Positions 1 through 8,622 of a stretch of DNA of 64,000 nucleotides are shown piece after piece; position 1 is the stretch's first letter, and the number at the start of each line of letters is the position of its first letter. A program made the position numbers and the translations under genes. Source of the DNA: Agromyces sp. H66 (GTDB taxonomy: Bacteria > Actinomycetota > Actinomycetes > Actinomycetales > Microbacteriaceae); the NCBI RefSeq assembly GCF_004959775.1, contig NZ_SJZG01000003.1:372001-436000 (forward strand), written 5' to 3'. The notes under the pieces were generated by a model, which worked only from the letters and a program-made list of their open reading frames with translations, did not search any database and had not been told where the DNA came from.

Positions 1-982
1 CCGGCACGAGCTGGGCCTCGGTGAGCCGCAGCCGCGACTCGACCTTGTCGAGGATCGATCGGCCGCCGGGATGGATCGCCCAGTGGTCGACCGCTTCGCT
101 CGAGGCATCCGTCGCGAGCGCCTCGGTGAGCGCCGCGTCGTGCGCGAACAGCGGTTCGAGCGCGCCCGTGATGTGGTCGTCGATGATCGCGGGGATCGCG
201 TTCGACAGCACCATCTCGAAGCCGTGATCGCCGATCTTCCACGCCATGTCGTTCTCACCCTCGGGCGTGATGCGCGTCGCGAACCGGTCGAGCCCGAACG
301 ACCGCTCGCCCGGTTCGGCCGGCCGCGCCGTCACGATCCCGGCCGCGGCGCCGTCGGCGAAGAGCGACGACGCGACGATCGTGTCGGGGTCGCTCGAGCT
401 GCGCAGGTGCAGCGTGCAGAGCTCGACGCTGATGACGAGCACGACCGCCGAGGCGTCCGCCTCGCACAGCTGCTTCGCGATGCGCAGCGCCGGGATCGCG
501 GCGTAGCAGCCCATGAACCCGAGGTGGTACCGCTCGACGCCGGCGTTCAGGCCGAGGTCGCGGGCGACCATGAAGTCGGGGCCGGGCGCGTAGAAGCCGG
601 TGCACGACACGGTGATGACATGCGTGATGTCGGATGCCTCGACGCCCGGGCATGCGGCGATGGCCGCGCGCCCCGCCTCGACGTAGAGCTGCGTGGCGTG
701 CTCGGCGTAGAGCTCGTTGCGCGCCTTGGTGCCGGGCAGCAGCAACTCGCCGCTGTCGATGTCGAAGAACACCGGTTCGTCGGGATGCGCGTCGCGGCTG
801 AGCTCTTCGAGCACCGTGTGCCGGGTCTCGATGCCCGAGACGTTGAAGGATGTCGCGACGATGCGCTGCGCGAGCCGGTTGAGTCCCGGTTGGGCGGCGA
901 AGACGTCGCGCACCTCGGGTTGCACGAGCACCGTGGGCGGCACGGCGGTCGAGACGGCGCGGAGCGACACCCCGGCGCTCAC
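1..982 (-). CDS. Type III polyketide synthase (chalcone synthase-like), 3' end outside window
   Basis: Partial gene, 327 codons visible, running off the left edge. The translation shows the thiolase-fold signature of type III polyketide synthases: the active-site Cys in VSCTGFYAPG, a following conserved region with LFADGAAAG, and IHPGG carrying the catalytic His. The catalytic Asn and the C-terminal GFGPG loop would lie beyond base 1. The family condenses malonyl-CoA onto an acyl starter in the cytosol to give pyrones, resorcinols or naphthols; the product cannot be told from this. The GTG start at 982-980 has a GAGGAG Shine-Dalgarno eight bases or so upstream; an ATG at 1020 is in another frame and stops at once. 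The gene is truncated by the window, not broken. Confidence 0.85.
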   Translation of the reverse strand, partial: MSAGVSLRAVSTAVPPTVLVQPEVRDVFAAQPGLNRLAQRIVATSFNVSGIETRHTVLEELSRDAHPDEPVFFDIDSGELLLPGTKARNELYAEHATQLYVEAGRAAIAACPGVEASDITHVITVSCTGFYAPGPDFMVARDLGLNAGVERYHLGFMGCYAAIPALRIAKQLCEADASAVVLVISVELCTLHLRSSSDPDTIVASSLFADGAAAGIVTARPAEPGERSFGLDRFATRITPEGENDMAWKIGDHGFEMVLSNAIPAIIDDHITGALEPLFAHDAALTEALATDASSEAVDHWAIHPGGRSILDKVESRLRLTEAQLVP

Positions 983-1127
983 GCCGTGCTCCTCGTTGTG
1001 ATCGGTCGGAACTTCGGCATGGCGACCCCCCTCCTCGGCAGACTAACCCGGGAGGGGGGCGCGGTCCAGACTCGGCGCCCCGCCGACGAGGCGCCGAGCC
1101 GGTCGTCGGGCTCGCCTCGAGCCCGGC

Positions 1128-3002
1128 TCAGGGCAGGACGATGTCGAACGACGGGTCGCCGTGCACGAGCACCGATGTGAGGCGTTCGAGCACGCCCGCG
1201 TCGCCCTCGACCTGCACGCCGGCGCTCTCGCGGTCGCCGCCGAGGAGCGTGAGCAGCCGCAGCTTCGACAGTGTGACCGTCGCCTGCGCGCTCGCCGCAT
1301 CGGCCGGCTTCTCACGGTACACGAGCACCCCGTTCCGCAACGTCACCCTGAAGTTGCGGCCGAGGTCGGCGAAGGTGAGGTCCAGCACGAGGTCGAGTTC
1401 CCAGGCCCGTGGCCCGTCGACCGAGATGGCGATCGAGTCGAGCAGTTGTTCGGGGGTCAACTGTGCGAGCAGTTCGGGCGCCGCCGTCGAGGTGGGCGTT
1501 CCGAAGTTCTCGCCGCGCAGTTCGGTCGCGCCCGAGAGGAAGAAGTTGCGCCAGGTGCCGTTCTCCGCGCCGTAGGCGAGCTGCTCGAGCGTGTCGGCGT
1601 AGAGCGCCCGCGCGGCCGCGTGGTCGCGGTCGGCGAACACGGCGTGGTCGAGCAGCGTCGCCGCCCACCTGAAGTCGCCTGCGTCGTAGGCGGCCCGCGC
1701 GAGTTCGACGACCCGGTCGATGCCGCCGATCGCGGCGACGTAACGCTCGGCGAGCGGCTTCGGAGGGTGCGGCCAGAGGCGCGCCGGGTTGCCGTCGAAC
1801 CAGCCCAGGTAGCGCTGGTAGATCGCCTTGACGTTGTGGCTGACCGATCCGTAGTAGCCGCGGGCGTGCCAGGCGCCCTCGAGCGCCGGCGGCAGCTGGA
1901 TCTCCTCCGCGATCTCCGCGCCCGTCATGCCCTGATTGAGCATCCGCAGCGTCTGGTCGTGCAGGTACGCGTAGAGGTCGCGCTGCAGGCCGAGGAACTC
2001 GCCGATCTCGTCGGCGCCCCACGTCGGCCAGTGGTGCGACGCGAACACCACGTCGGTGCGGTCGGCGAACCGGTCGATCGCCTCGGTCAGGTATTTCGAC
2101 CAGACGTGCGGGTCGCGCACGAGCGCGCCCCGAAGGGTCAGCAGGTTGTGCAGGTTGTGGGTCGCGTTCTCGGCCATGCACAGCGCCCGGTACCCCGGGA
2201 AGAGGAAGTGCATCTCGGCGGGCGCCTCGGTGCCCGGCGCCATCTGGAATTCGATCTCGACCCCGTCGACCGTGTGGGTCTCACCGGTGTTCCGGATCTC
2301 CAGCGTCGGGACGACGATGCCGGGATGCCCCGTGGACGTCGACTGGCCGAGTCCGGCGCCGACGGCACCCTTCGGCCCGCGGTCGAGCGCGGCCCCGTAC
2401 ATGTAGCCCGCACGCCGCGCCATGGCCGTGCCCGCGTACACGTTCTCGGCGACGGCCTCGCCGACGAGGCCGACGGGCGCGATGACCTGCACGCCCCCGG
2501 CGCCGACCTCCTCGGCATCGACGACGCCGAGCACGCCGCCGAAGTGGTCGATGTGGCTGTGCGTGAAGATCACCGCCTTCACGGGTCGCTCTCCCCGATG
2601 CTCCCGGTAGAGCGAGAGCGCGGCGGCCGCGGTCTCCTTCGAGATGAGCGGGTCGATCACGATCACGCCGCTGTCGCCCTCCACGAAGGTGACGTTCGAG
2701 AGGTCGAGCCCGCGCACCTGGTAGATGCCCTCGACGACCTCGAAGAGCCCCTGCTTCGACACGAGGGCCGACTGCCGCCAGAGGCTGGGGTTCACCGTGT
2801 CGGGTGCGTCGCCGCCGATGAAGCCGAACTCGTCGGCGTCCCACACGACGTTGCCCTCCGAGTCGTGCACGAGACCGGGCTCGAGCGCCGCGATGAACCC
2901 CCGTTCCGCGGCGTCGACGTCTCGGCGATCGTCGAACGGCAGGGATGCCGCGAGCTCCCGCTGTTGCGAACGGATGGCCTCGGTGGCGTCGTTCTGCTGC
3001 AT
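1128..3002 (-). CDS. Alkyl/aryl-sulfatase, metallo-beta-lactamase fold (SdsA-like)
   Basis: 624-residue protein of the length usual for SdsA1/BDS1-type alkylsulfatases. The metal-binding motif THSHIDHFGG lies near residues 147-156, within the N-terminal metallo-beta-lactamase domain. It is followed by a helical dimerisation region (ASHHWPTWGADEIGEFL onward) and a C-terminal SCP2-like domain (from about residue 510). The family hydrolyses primary alkyl sulfates such as dodecyl sulfate to alcohol and free sulfate. No clear signal peptide is visible. I chose ATG 3002 because a GGAAGGA box sits eight bases upstream; an in-frame ATG at 3020 is also possible. A SulP anion transporter gene lies downstream of it on the same strand's upstream side, which would fit sulfate handling, but this link is inference. 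Confidence 0.9.
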   Translation of the reverse strand: MQQNDATEAIRSQQRELAASLPFDDRRDVDAAERGFIAALEPGLVHDSEGNVVWDADEFGFIGGDAPDTVNPSLWRQSALVSKQGLFEVVEGIYQVRGLDLSNVTFVEGDSGVIVIDPLISKETAAAALSLYREHRGERPVKAVIFTHSHIDHFGGVLGVVDAEEVGAGGVQVIAPVGLVGEAVAENVYAGTAMARRAGYMYGAALDRGPKGAVGAGLGQSTSTGHPGIVVPTLEIRNTGETHTVDGVEIEFQMAPGTEAPAEMHFLFPGYRALCMAENATHNLHNLLTLRGALVRDPHVWSKYLTEAIDRFADRTDVVFASHHWPTWGADEIGEFLGLQRDLYAYLHDQTLRMLNQGMTGAEIAEEIQLPPALEGAWHARGYYGSVSHNVKAIYQRYLGWFDGNPARLWPHPPKPLAERYVAAIGGIDRVVELARAAYDAGDFRWAATLLDHAVFADRDHAAARALYADTLEQLAYGAENGTWRNFFLSGATELRGENFGTPTSTAAPELLAQLTPEQLLDSIAISVDGPRAWELDLVLDLTFADLGRNFRVTLRNGVLVYREKPADAASAQATVTLSKLRLLTLLGGDRESAGVQVEGDAGVLERLTSVLVHGDPSFDIVLP

Positions 3003-3057
3003 GTCTTCGTTCCTTCCCATTCCCCAGATGGTCGGTGCGGCGCCGTGCGGCGCACGG

Positions 3058-3729
3058 TCAGAAGCCGCTGATCCCCTTGCCGATCAGCACGACGCCGATC
3101 ACGACGAGGAGCACGGCCATGACGGTCGCGTTGTTGTGCACGAGCCAGCCGCGCAGACGTTCCAGCGGCGCGGCCATGCGGTCGGATGCCACGAGGTACG
3201 CGATCACCGGAACGGCGACGGATGCCGCGGCGATGACGGTGAAGACGATGAGCGCGAGCACGACCGCGCCCACGTCGAGCCCCGCCGATCCGACCGCGAG
3301 ACCGGCGGCCGCGCCGAGCAGCAGGTTCTTCGGGTTGACGGCGGCGAGCAGGAACCCGAGCCCGAGGGCGCGGCCGGCGGTCATCGCGTCGATCCCGCTC
3401 ATCCACTTCGGCAGCGGCGGCTCCTCGCCCGGCGCGGGGCGCGATCGCCACTGCCGGAGCGCGAGGAACAGCAGGCCCGCACCGAGGAGCAGCCGGATGA
3501 CCGCGGTGACCGGCTTCGAGGCATCCGGATCGCTCTCGGGGAGCACCGACGAGAGCAGCGTGAACGCGGTCACGGCGACCGCGATGCCCAGCACCCAGCC
3601 GGCCATGAATCCGACGCTCGTGCGCCGGGCCTTCGGCGAGAGCAGCATCAGGATCGCGGCGATGATCGGGATCGGGCTGATGGCGATACCCACCGCGAGG
3701 GGCAGGATGTCACCGATGACGGCGCCCAT
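3058..3729 (-). CDS. GAP/SfLAP-family membrane protein
   Basis: 223-residue integral membrane protein with about six hydrophobic segments. The N-terminus (LPLAVGIAISPIPIIAAILM) and the NPKNLLLGAAAG motif near the middle match the GAP (sulfolipid-1-addressing protein, Sap-like) family common in actinobacteria. Mycobacterial members take part in export of surface lipids; the substrate here is unknown. Its start codon overlaps the end of the upstream SulP gene by 20 bases, so the two are very likely co-transcribed and translationally coupled. Confidence 0.75.
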   Translation of the reverse strand: MGAVIGDILPLAVGIAISPIPIIAAILMLLSPKARRTSVGFMAGWVLGIAVAVTAFTLLSSVLPESDPDASKPVTAVIRLLLGAGLLFLALRQWRSRPAPGEEPPLPKWMSGIDAMTAGRALGLGFLLAAVNPKNLLLGAAAGLAVGSAGLDVGAVVLALIVFTVIAAASVAVPVIAYLVASDRMAAPLERLRGWLVHNNATVMAVLLVVIGVVLIGKGISGF

Positions 3730-5467
3730 GGGCGTCCTCCTCGTCGTCTGGTGCGGTCATGGCCGCGTCGGACAGGGCGGCGAGCGCGGCCCTGTTGGTC
3801 GGATGGACCTCTACGCCCTCGAGCAGGCCGAATCGCGCGAACCTTCGCCGCACCTGCGGGCGAATCCGGCTCATCGACAGCGTCACCCCGTGCTCGTCCA
3901 GCCAGCGGCGGAGCCCCTCGAACGCCTCGGCGCCGGTCACGTCGAGATCGGTCACGGCCTCGCCGTCGAGCACGACGTGGCGCACCGGCTCCGCGGCATC
4001 GGTCACCGCTCGCTTCACGGCCTCGGCGAATGACGCCGCGTTCGCGAAGAACAGCGGTGCGGCGAGCCGCACGACGACCACGCCGGGCGCGGTGACGCCA
4101 CCGGACGGCGCCGGGTCGAGAAGGGAGCGGGTCGGTTCGCCGTCGGAGGCGAGCACGTCGAGAGCCGGCCGCGCGGCCCGACGAGCGAGGTTGACCAGTG
4201 CCAGGACGAACGCGACGACGATGCCCGAGATGGCGCCCACGAACAGCGTCGTGAGAAAGCACACCGCGGCCACGGCGAACTCGAAGCGGTCGAGCCGCCA
4301 GAGGGAGGCGAGTTCGCGGACACCCAGCAGCGGGATGATCGCGACGGCGACCACGGCCCCGATCGCCGGCGAGGGGATGTCGGCGAGCAGCGCAGTGCCG
4401 AAGACGAGGAGCAGCAGTGTGCCGGCGGCCGCGACGAGCGTCGGGAGCTGGGTCCGGGAGCCGGTCTGGTCCATCGCGGCGGTGCGCGACGTCGAGGCGC
4501 CGATCGCAAAGCCGCCGCTCGCGCCGGCGGCGATGTTCCCGAGGCCGAAGGCGAACAGGTTTCGGTTCGGCCGATCGGGGTAACCGCGCCGTTCGGAGTA
4601 CGAGCGCGCCACGAGCAGTCCCTCGGCCATCGTCACCATCGTCAACGCGAGGGCGGATGGCACGAGCACGAGCCATGTGGTCCAGTCCAGAACCGGCCAC
4701 GTGAGCGTGGGTGGTCCGGCGGGCACCTCGCCGAGCACGTCGACCCCCGCGTCCTCGAGGTCCGCGACCACGACCAGCACGGTCGCGAGCACCAGCACCA
4801 CGAGCGCCCACGGCACGGCGCGGGCGAAGCGGCGTCCGACGAGGAGGATCGCGACGGCCGCGACGGCGATGGCCACCGACCACGCATCGACGTCGCCGAG
4901 GTTCGTCACGAGCCCCACCAGCTTGCCGACGAACTCCTCGCCCGAGTCGATCGAGACGCCGAGCATCTTGGCGACCTGGCTGACGAGGATGTCGAGGGCG
5001 AGGCCGCCCACGAAGCCGACCAGGATCGGCTTCGACAGGAAGCTCGCAAGGAAGCCCAGCTTGAAGACCGCCGCGAGCAGGAACATGACCCCGCTGAGGA
5101 TCGCCTGGGCGAGCGCCATGGTCGCGTAGTCGCCCGCGCCCGCCGCGGCGAGTCCGACCAGCGAGGATGCCACGAGCGCGGCGGCCGCGGCATCCGGTGA
5201 CGCCACCACCTGCCGCGACGACACAGTGAGGGCGTAGACGACCGCGGGCACGACCAACGCGTACAGGCCGGCAGTCGGCGGCAGCCCCGCGATCTGCGCG
5301 TACCCGATGTTCAGCGGCACGGCGATCGCCAGCAGGGTCACGCCGGCCCCGAGTTCGCGCACGACGTTCCGCCGATCGAGCCCTTCCAGCGGTCGTCCCA
5401 CAGCATCCCCCGGTCCGACCCTAGTCACCCGAGCGACGCGGAGGGAAGCCTCCCCGTCGCTCGTCAT
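3710..5467 (-). CDS. SulP-family anion transporter with STAS domain
   Basis: 585-residue SulP/SLC26-type permease. Residues about 35-430 are a chain of hydrophobic segments, including the typical GLPPTAGLYALVVPAVVYAL and SPDAAAAALVASSL motifs. Residues about 460-570 form a cytosolic STAS domain (VVLDGEAVTDLDVTGAEAFEGL). The family moves sulfate, bicarbonate or other small anions across the cytoplasmic membrane; substrate cannot be read from sequence. ATG 5467 has GAGGATC directly upstream. It overlaps the following GAP-family gene by 20 bases. A second, independent SulP gene lies at 21513-23180. Confidence 0.9.
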   Translation of the reverse strand: MTSDGEASLRVARVTRVGPGDAVGRPLEGLDRRNVVRELGAGVTLLAIAVPLNIGYAQIAGLPPTAGLYALVVPAVVYALTVSSRQVVASPDAAAAALVASSLVGLAAAGAGDYATMALAQAILSGVMFLLAAVFKLGFLASFLSKPILVGFVGGLALDILVSQVAKMLGVSIDSGEEFVGKLVGLVTNLGDVDAWSVAIAVAAVAILLVGRRFARAVPWALVVLVLATVLVVVADLEDAGVDVLGEVPAGPPTLTWPVLDWTTWLVLVPSALALTMVTMAEGLLVARSYSERRGYPDRPNRNLFAFGLGNIAAGASGGFAIGASTSRTAAMDQTGSRTQLPTLVAAAGTLLLLVFGTALLADIPSPAIGAVVAVAIIPLLGVRELASLWRLDRFEFAVAAVCFLTTLFVGAISGIVVAFVLALVNLARRAARPALDVLASDGEPTRSLLDPAPSGGVTAPGVVVVRLAAPLFFANAASFAEAVKRAVTDAAEPVRHVVLDGEAVTDLDVTGAEAFEGLRRWLDEHGVTLSMSRIRPQVRRRFARFGLLEGVEVHPTNRAALAALSDAAMTAPDDEEDAHGRRHR

Positions 5468-5488
5468 GATCCTCGTCGACCGCTCCGA

Positions 5489-6118
5489 TCAGATCCGGAT
5501 CGGGAACGTCGCCAGGATGACCACGCCGACCACCGCCGCGACGATCGCGAGGCCGAGCAGCGTGCGCGCGACCCACGGCGCGAGCTGGCGCTGCGACATC
5601 GCGGTCAGGAAGAGGACGAGCGCGAAGAGCACCGTGAGCAGCGAGTAGTTGTCGCCGCGCTGGTTGTTCTCGAGCGCTTGGGCGAACTTCTCGTCGGCGA
5701 GCGCGTTCAGCTCCTCGGCCTCCATGGTGCCCTCGGGCACGTATTCCGCACGGGCGAACGGGCCGCTCTCGACCTGGCCGTCCTCGACCCACGCCTCGAA
5801 GGCGACCCGGAAGTCGGGCGTGAACCGGTCGCGAATGTAGTCGGCGAGCTGTTCGTTCTCGTTGCCGACCGCCTCGACGTACGCCGCATAGATGGTCAGG
5901 TCGAACGCGCGGGCCGAACGGGCCGTGCCGTCTGCGCCCGCGGCCTGGATGCGCGCGCTCGACGCCTGGCTGAACGCGATCGACATCTCCCCGCCCCACT
6001 TCGAGGCCTGGAAGCCGCACCACGCCGTCAGCACGGCGACGACGGAGAGCAGGAAGACGCCGAGTATCTCGGTCACCCACTGCCACCGAACGCGCTCCGG
6101 CGTCTCCGTGTCGGTCAT
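5489..6118 (-). CDS. Conserved membrane protein, function unknown
   Basis: 209 residues. One membrane segment near the N-terminus (EILGVFLLSVVAVLTAWCGFQ), a soluble acidic middle region rich in Ala, Glu and Asn (about residues 40-150), and two more membrane segments at the C-terminus. This layout resembles the loosely defined DUF4337-type proteins, but I cannot assign it firmly. It lies between the SHOCT gene and the SulP gene on the same strand, with gaps of 9 and 21 bases, so it probably belongs to one transcript with them. Confidence 0.7.
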   Translation of the reverse strand: MTDTETPERVRWQWVTEILGVFLLSVVAVLTAWCGFQASKWGGEMSIAFSQASSARIQAAGADGTARSARAFDLTIYAAYVEAVGNENEQLADYIRDRFTPDFRVAFEAWVEDGQVESGPFARAEYVPEGTMEAEELNALADEKFAQALENNQRGDNYSLLTVLFALVLFLTAMSQRQLAPWVARTLLGLAIVAAVVGVVILATFPIRI

Positions 6119-6127
6119 CCCGTCGGG

Positions 6128-6472
6128 TCAGCCGAGCAGCTTCGCCTTCGCCGCGGCGAACTCGGCGTCGTCGAGGATGCCCTGCTCCTTCAGCGTGGCC
6201 AGCTTCTGCAGCTCGGCGACGACGTCGACGCCGGCAGCGGGCGCAGCGGGTGCCGCGGGCGGCGGTGCCGCGGCGGCGGCCTGCTGCGCCTGGTACTGCT
6301 CGGCCTCCCACTGCTGCTGGGCGGCCGCCTGCTGCTGCGCCTGCTGGTCGGCGGCTTTCGCCTGCTGGTGGCGAGAGACGCCGCCCGCGACTGCCGTTGC
6401 GGTGCCGGCGACGACCGCGGTACGCGCGGCCATTCCGACGAGGCCGGGTCGGCCCATTCTCCTGAGTGGCAT
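6128..6472 (-). CDS. SHOCT-domain protein
   Basis: 114 residues. A hydrophobic, Gly/Ala-rich N-terminus (GLVGMAARTAVVAGTATAVAGGV) may be a short membrane anchor. A Gln/Ala-rich linker of about 35 residues follows, then a C-terminal SHOCT module (LQKLATLKEQGILDDAEFAAAKAKLLG), a short helical domain found at the ends of many actinobacterial membrane proteins. ATG 6472 was chosen because GAAGGGA lies seven bases upstream; an in-frame GTG at 6487 would overlap the preceding gene. It sits 11 bases after the DUF6325 gene and is likely co-transcribed with it. Confidence 0.75.
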   Translation of the reverse strand: MPLRRMGRPGLVGMAARTAVVAGTATAVAGGVSRHQQAKAADQQAQQQAAAQQQWEAEQYQAQQAAAAAPPPAAPAAPAAGVDVVAELQKLATLKEQGILDDAEFAAAKAKLLG

Positions 6473-6483
6473 GATGGTTCCCT

Positions 6484-6912
6484 TCACTCCTCGCTCGCCA
6501 TGGCGAGCACCTCGTTGACGACCTGCGCGGGAATGCGCTCGACCTGCAGCACCTCGCCGCCGCTTGCGGCGAAGCTCGACGCGAGCCGCTTGGCGAACAC
6601 GAGCTCGAGCGCGAGCAGCGCACCGGACGACCCCGGTTCGATCGCCATTCCGAGCTCGTCCACGTCCTCATCGCCCAAGAGGCCGGATGCCTCGAGCTCG
6701 ACGACAGTGAGGCCGTACTCGTCGCGGAACTCCTCGAGTTCTCGCACCGAGAGCTCGCCGTCGTCGGCGCGCGACACGATGAGCATGTCGAGCAGCCGGA
6801 CCGCGTCGCTCGCCATCAGCTCGCCGAGTGCGGCGAGCGTGTCATCGTCGGGTCTCGAACCCGGGAACCCGATCAGGTAGATGTCGACCGGACCGTACTC
6901 GAACTCCGCCAT
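6484..6912 (-). CDS. DUF6325-family protein
   Basis: 142 residues, acidic and soluble in appearance. It opens with EYGPVDIYLIGFPGSRPDDDTLAALGELMASDAVRLLDMLIV, typical of the DUF6325/DUF1269-like proteins of actinobacteria, in which a beta-strand start is followed by a region on dimer-forming helices. No catalytic motif is visible and the function is unknown. It heads a same-strand group with the SHOCT protein and the DUF4337-like membrane protein; this pairing with SHOCT proteins is recurrent in the phylum and hints at an envelope or stress role. Confidence 0.7.
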   Translation of the reverse strand: MAEFEYGPVDIYLIGFPGSRPDDDTLAALGELMASDAVRLLDMLIVSRADDGELSVRELEEFRDEYGLTVVELEASGLLGDEDVDELGMAIEPGSSGALLALELVFAKRLASSFAASGGEVLQVERIPAQVVNEVLAMASEE

Positions 6913-7032
6913 GATGTACCCCCTGAGCGCTGCGAAGATTCACGTTGCGTGGCGGTCGTGTCGCCGCCACCATCGATCCAACCGTGGCGGAGTCGCGCCT
7001 CGGGTGCCGAAAGTCCCGTCACGATCGGCGGA

Positions 7033-8097
7033 TCAGGATTCGGTCACGGCCGGGTCGCCGGCGAGTCGGCGCAGCGTACGGGCGCGTGCGTCGGGTTCGA
7101 GCAGCAGCGCCCGCACGAGCAGCGTGAGCGGAATGCAGAGGATCGCGCCGATCGGTCCGAGCACGAGCGTCCAGAACACCACCGAGAAGAACGTGAGCGA
7201 CAGGCTCAACCCGACGGCGTCGCTCACGAACTTCGGCTGCACGAGTACCTGCAGCACGACGTTGATGATGCTGTAGGCGGCGATGACGACGAGCGCGAGC
7301 GGCCAGCCGCCGATCACGAACGCGAGCACGGCGGGCGGGATGAGGCCGAGCACGAAGCCGACGTTCGGGATGAAGTTCGTGACGAACGCGAGGATGGCCC
7401 AGACGAGCGGGATCGGCACGCCGATCGCCCAGAGCACGATGCCGTCGAGCACGGCGACGACGAGCCCGAACGTGGCGTTCACGATGTAGTAGCGTCGCAC
7501 GCCCAGGAAGTACCGGGTGCCGATCGCGTCGGCCCGGGCGGACCCGAACAGTCCACCCAGCCGGCTGAACCGCGCGGCATCCGCCGCCATGAAGATCACG
7601 TAGGCGAGCACGAAGAAGAACGCGGTCGCGAACCCGACCACGGCGTCGGCCACCGAGGCGGCGACGCTCACGAGCGTGCCCGGATCGAGCGCGCTTCCGG
7701 CCGCCGCGGATGCCTCCTCCGAGAGCCCGAGCGAGGAGAACGCCTCCGCGATCGACTGCCCGGCCGCCTCGAGCTCGTCGGCGTAGTCGGGCAGCAGTCG
7801 CACGAACTGCACCGAGGCGACGACCAGCAGCACCGCCAGCACCGCGAGGATCGCGTACGCGACGGCGATCACCGCCGTCGTGGCCAGCCAGGCCGGCCAG
7901 CCGCGACGCTCGAGCGGAAAGCGCACGGGGTGCGCGATGATCACGACCACGGCAGCGACCGCCGCGGGCGCGAGGATGTCGCGCGCGAACCAGACGCCCA
8001 CGAGCACGACGACCGCCGCGGCCGCCGTGATCAGCACGCGCGTGCCGGGCGCGAGGCCCGGAGGCCGTGCCGCGGCATCCGTCGTTCCGTCGTCCAT
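7033..8097 (-). CDS. AI-2E family transporter
   Basis: 354 residues with about eight membrane segments in the PF01594 pattern: two N-terminal segments, a long amphipathic region (LLPDYADELEAAGQSIAEAF...), then a C-terminal bundle including FVTNFIPNVGFVLGLIPPAVLAFV. Despite the family name, members are general putative exporters and Na+/H+-type antiporters, and the substrate is unknown. ATG 8097 is preferred over an in-frame GTG at 8103. No Shine-Dalgarno sequence precedes it, so the transcript may be leaderless. The 120 bases between this stop and the DUF6325 start hold no gene. Confidence 0.85.
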   Translation of the reverse strand: MDDGTTDAAARPPGLAPGTRVLITAAAAVVVLVGVWFARDILAPAAVAAVVVIIAHPVRFPLERRGWPAWLATTAVIAVAYAILAVLAVLLVVASVQFVRLLPDYADELEAAGQSIAEAFSSLGLSEEASAAAGSALDPGTLVSVAASVADAVVGFATAFFFVLAYVIFMAADAARFSRLGGLFGSARADAIGTRYFLGVRRYYIVNATFGLVVAVLDGIVLWAIGVPIPLVWAILAFVTNFIPNVGFVLGLIPPAVLAFVIGGWPLALVVIAAYSIINVVLQVLVQPKFVSDAVGLSLSLTFFSVVFWTLVLGPIGAILCIPLTLLVRALLLEPDARARTLRRLAGDPAVTES

Positions 8098-8211
8098 GCG
8101 CACGCGTCGAGCGTAGGACCTTCGTCAGTGGACGCCCGGCCACGCCACGCGATAGGTTCGGCTCAACAGCGCTCGACTTGGGGGGCGCCTGAGTGATCGG
8201 AAGGTCTGCAC

Positions 8212-8622
8212 ATGAATTTCTGGGGAAGCTTCTGGGACCTGATCTGGTGGTTCCTCTGGGCCTTCGCCTTCATCGCCTACCTCATGGCGCTGTTCGCGAT
8301 CATCGGAGACCTGTTCCGTGATCACAAGCTGAACGGCTGGTGGAAGGCGGTCTGGATCATCTTCCTGATCTTCGTGCCGTTCCTCACCGCGCTCATCTAC
8401 CTGATCGCGCGCGGCAACGGCATGGCCGAGCGCTCGCAGCGCGAGGCGAAGCAGTACCAGGCGGCCACCGACGAGTACATCCGGCAGACCGCGGGCGCCG
8501 CGGCGAGCCCGGCCGACGAGATCGCGAAGGCCAAGGCACTGCTCGACGCCGGCACCATCAGCCAGGGGGAGTACGACCTCCTGAAGGCGAAGGCGCTCGC
8601 GCACCCGACGCAGAACGTCTAG
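8212..8622 (+). CDS. PLDc_N/SHOCT membrane protein
   Basis: 136 residues. Two membrane segments (FWDLIWWFLWAFAFIAYLMALFAIIGDLF and WWKAVWIIFLIFVPFLTALIYLIARG) flank a short DHKLNGWW turn, the PLDc_N arrangement. A cytosolic tail ends in a SHOCT module (DEIAKAKALLDAGTISQGEYDLLKAKAL). GGAAGG lies seven bases before the ATG. It is divergent from the AI-2E gene and convergent with the next gene, with which it shares a CTAG: the TAG stop on this strand is also the TAG stop of the other. Function unknown; families with this layout are linked with envelope stress. Confidence 0.8.
   Translation: MNFWGSFWDLIWWFLWAFAFIAYLMALFAIIGDLFRDHKLNGWWKAVWIIFLIFVPFLTALIYLIARGNGMAERSQREAKQYQAATDEYIRQTAGAAASPADEIAKAKALLDAGTISQGEYDLLKAKALAHPTQNV

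Noticed and set aside
3002-3057. Possible small gene between the alkylsulfatase and GAP-family genes
   Set aside because: Only 55 bases with no start/stop pair that has a ribosome site.
6913-7032. Gap between DUF6325 and AI-2E genes checked for tRNA or small RNA
   Set aside because: No cloverleaf, no conserved T-loop, and no strong hairpin.
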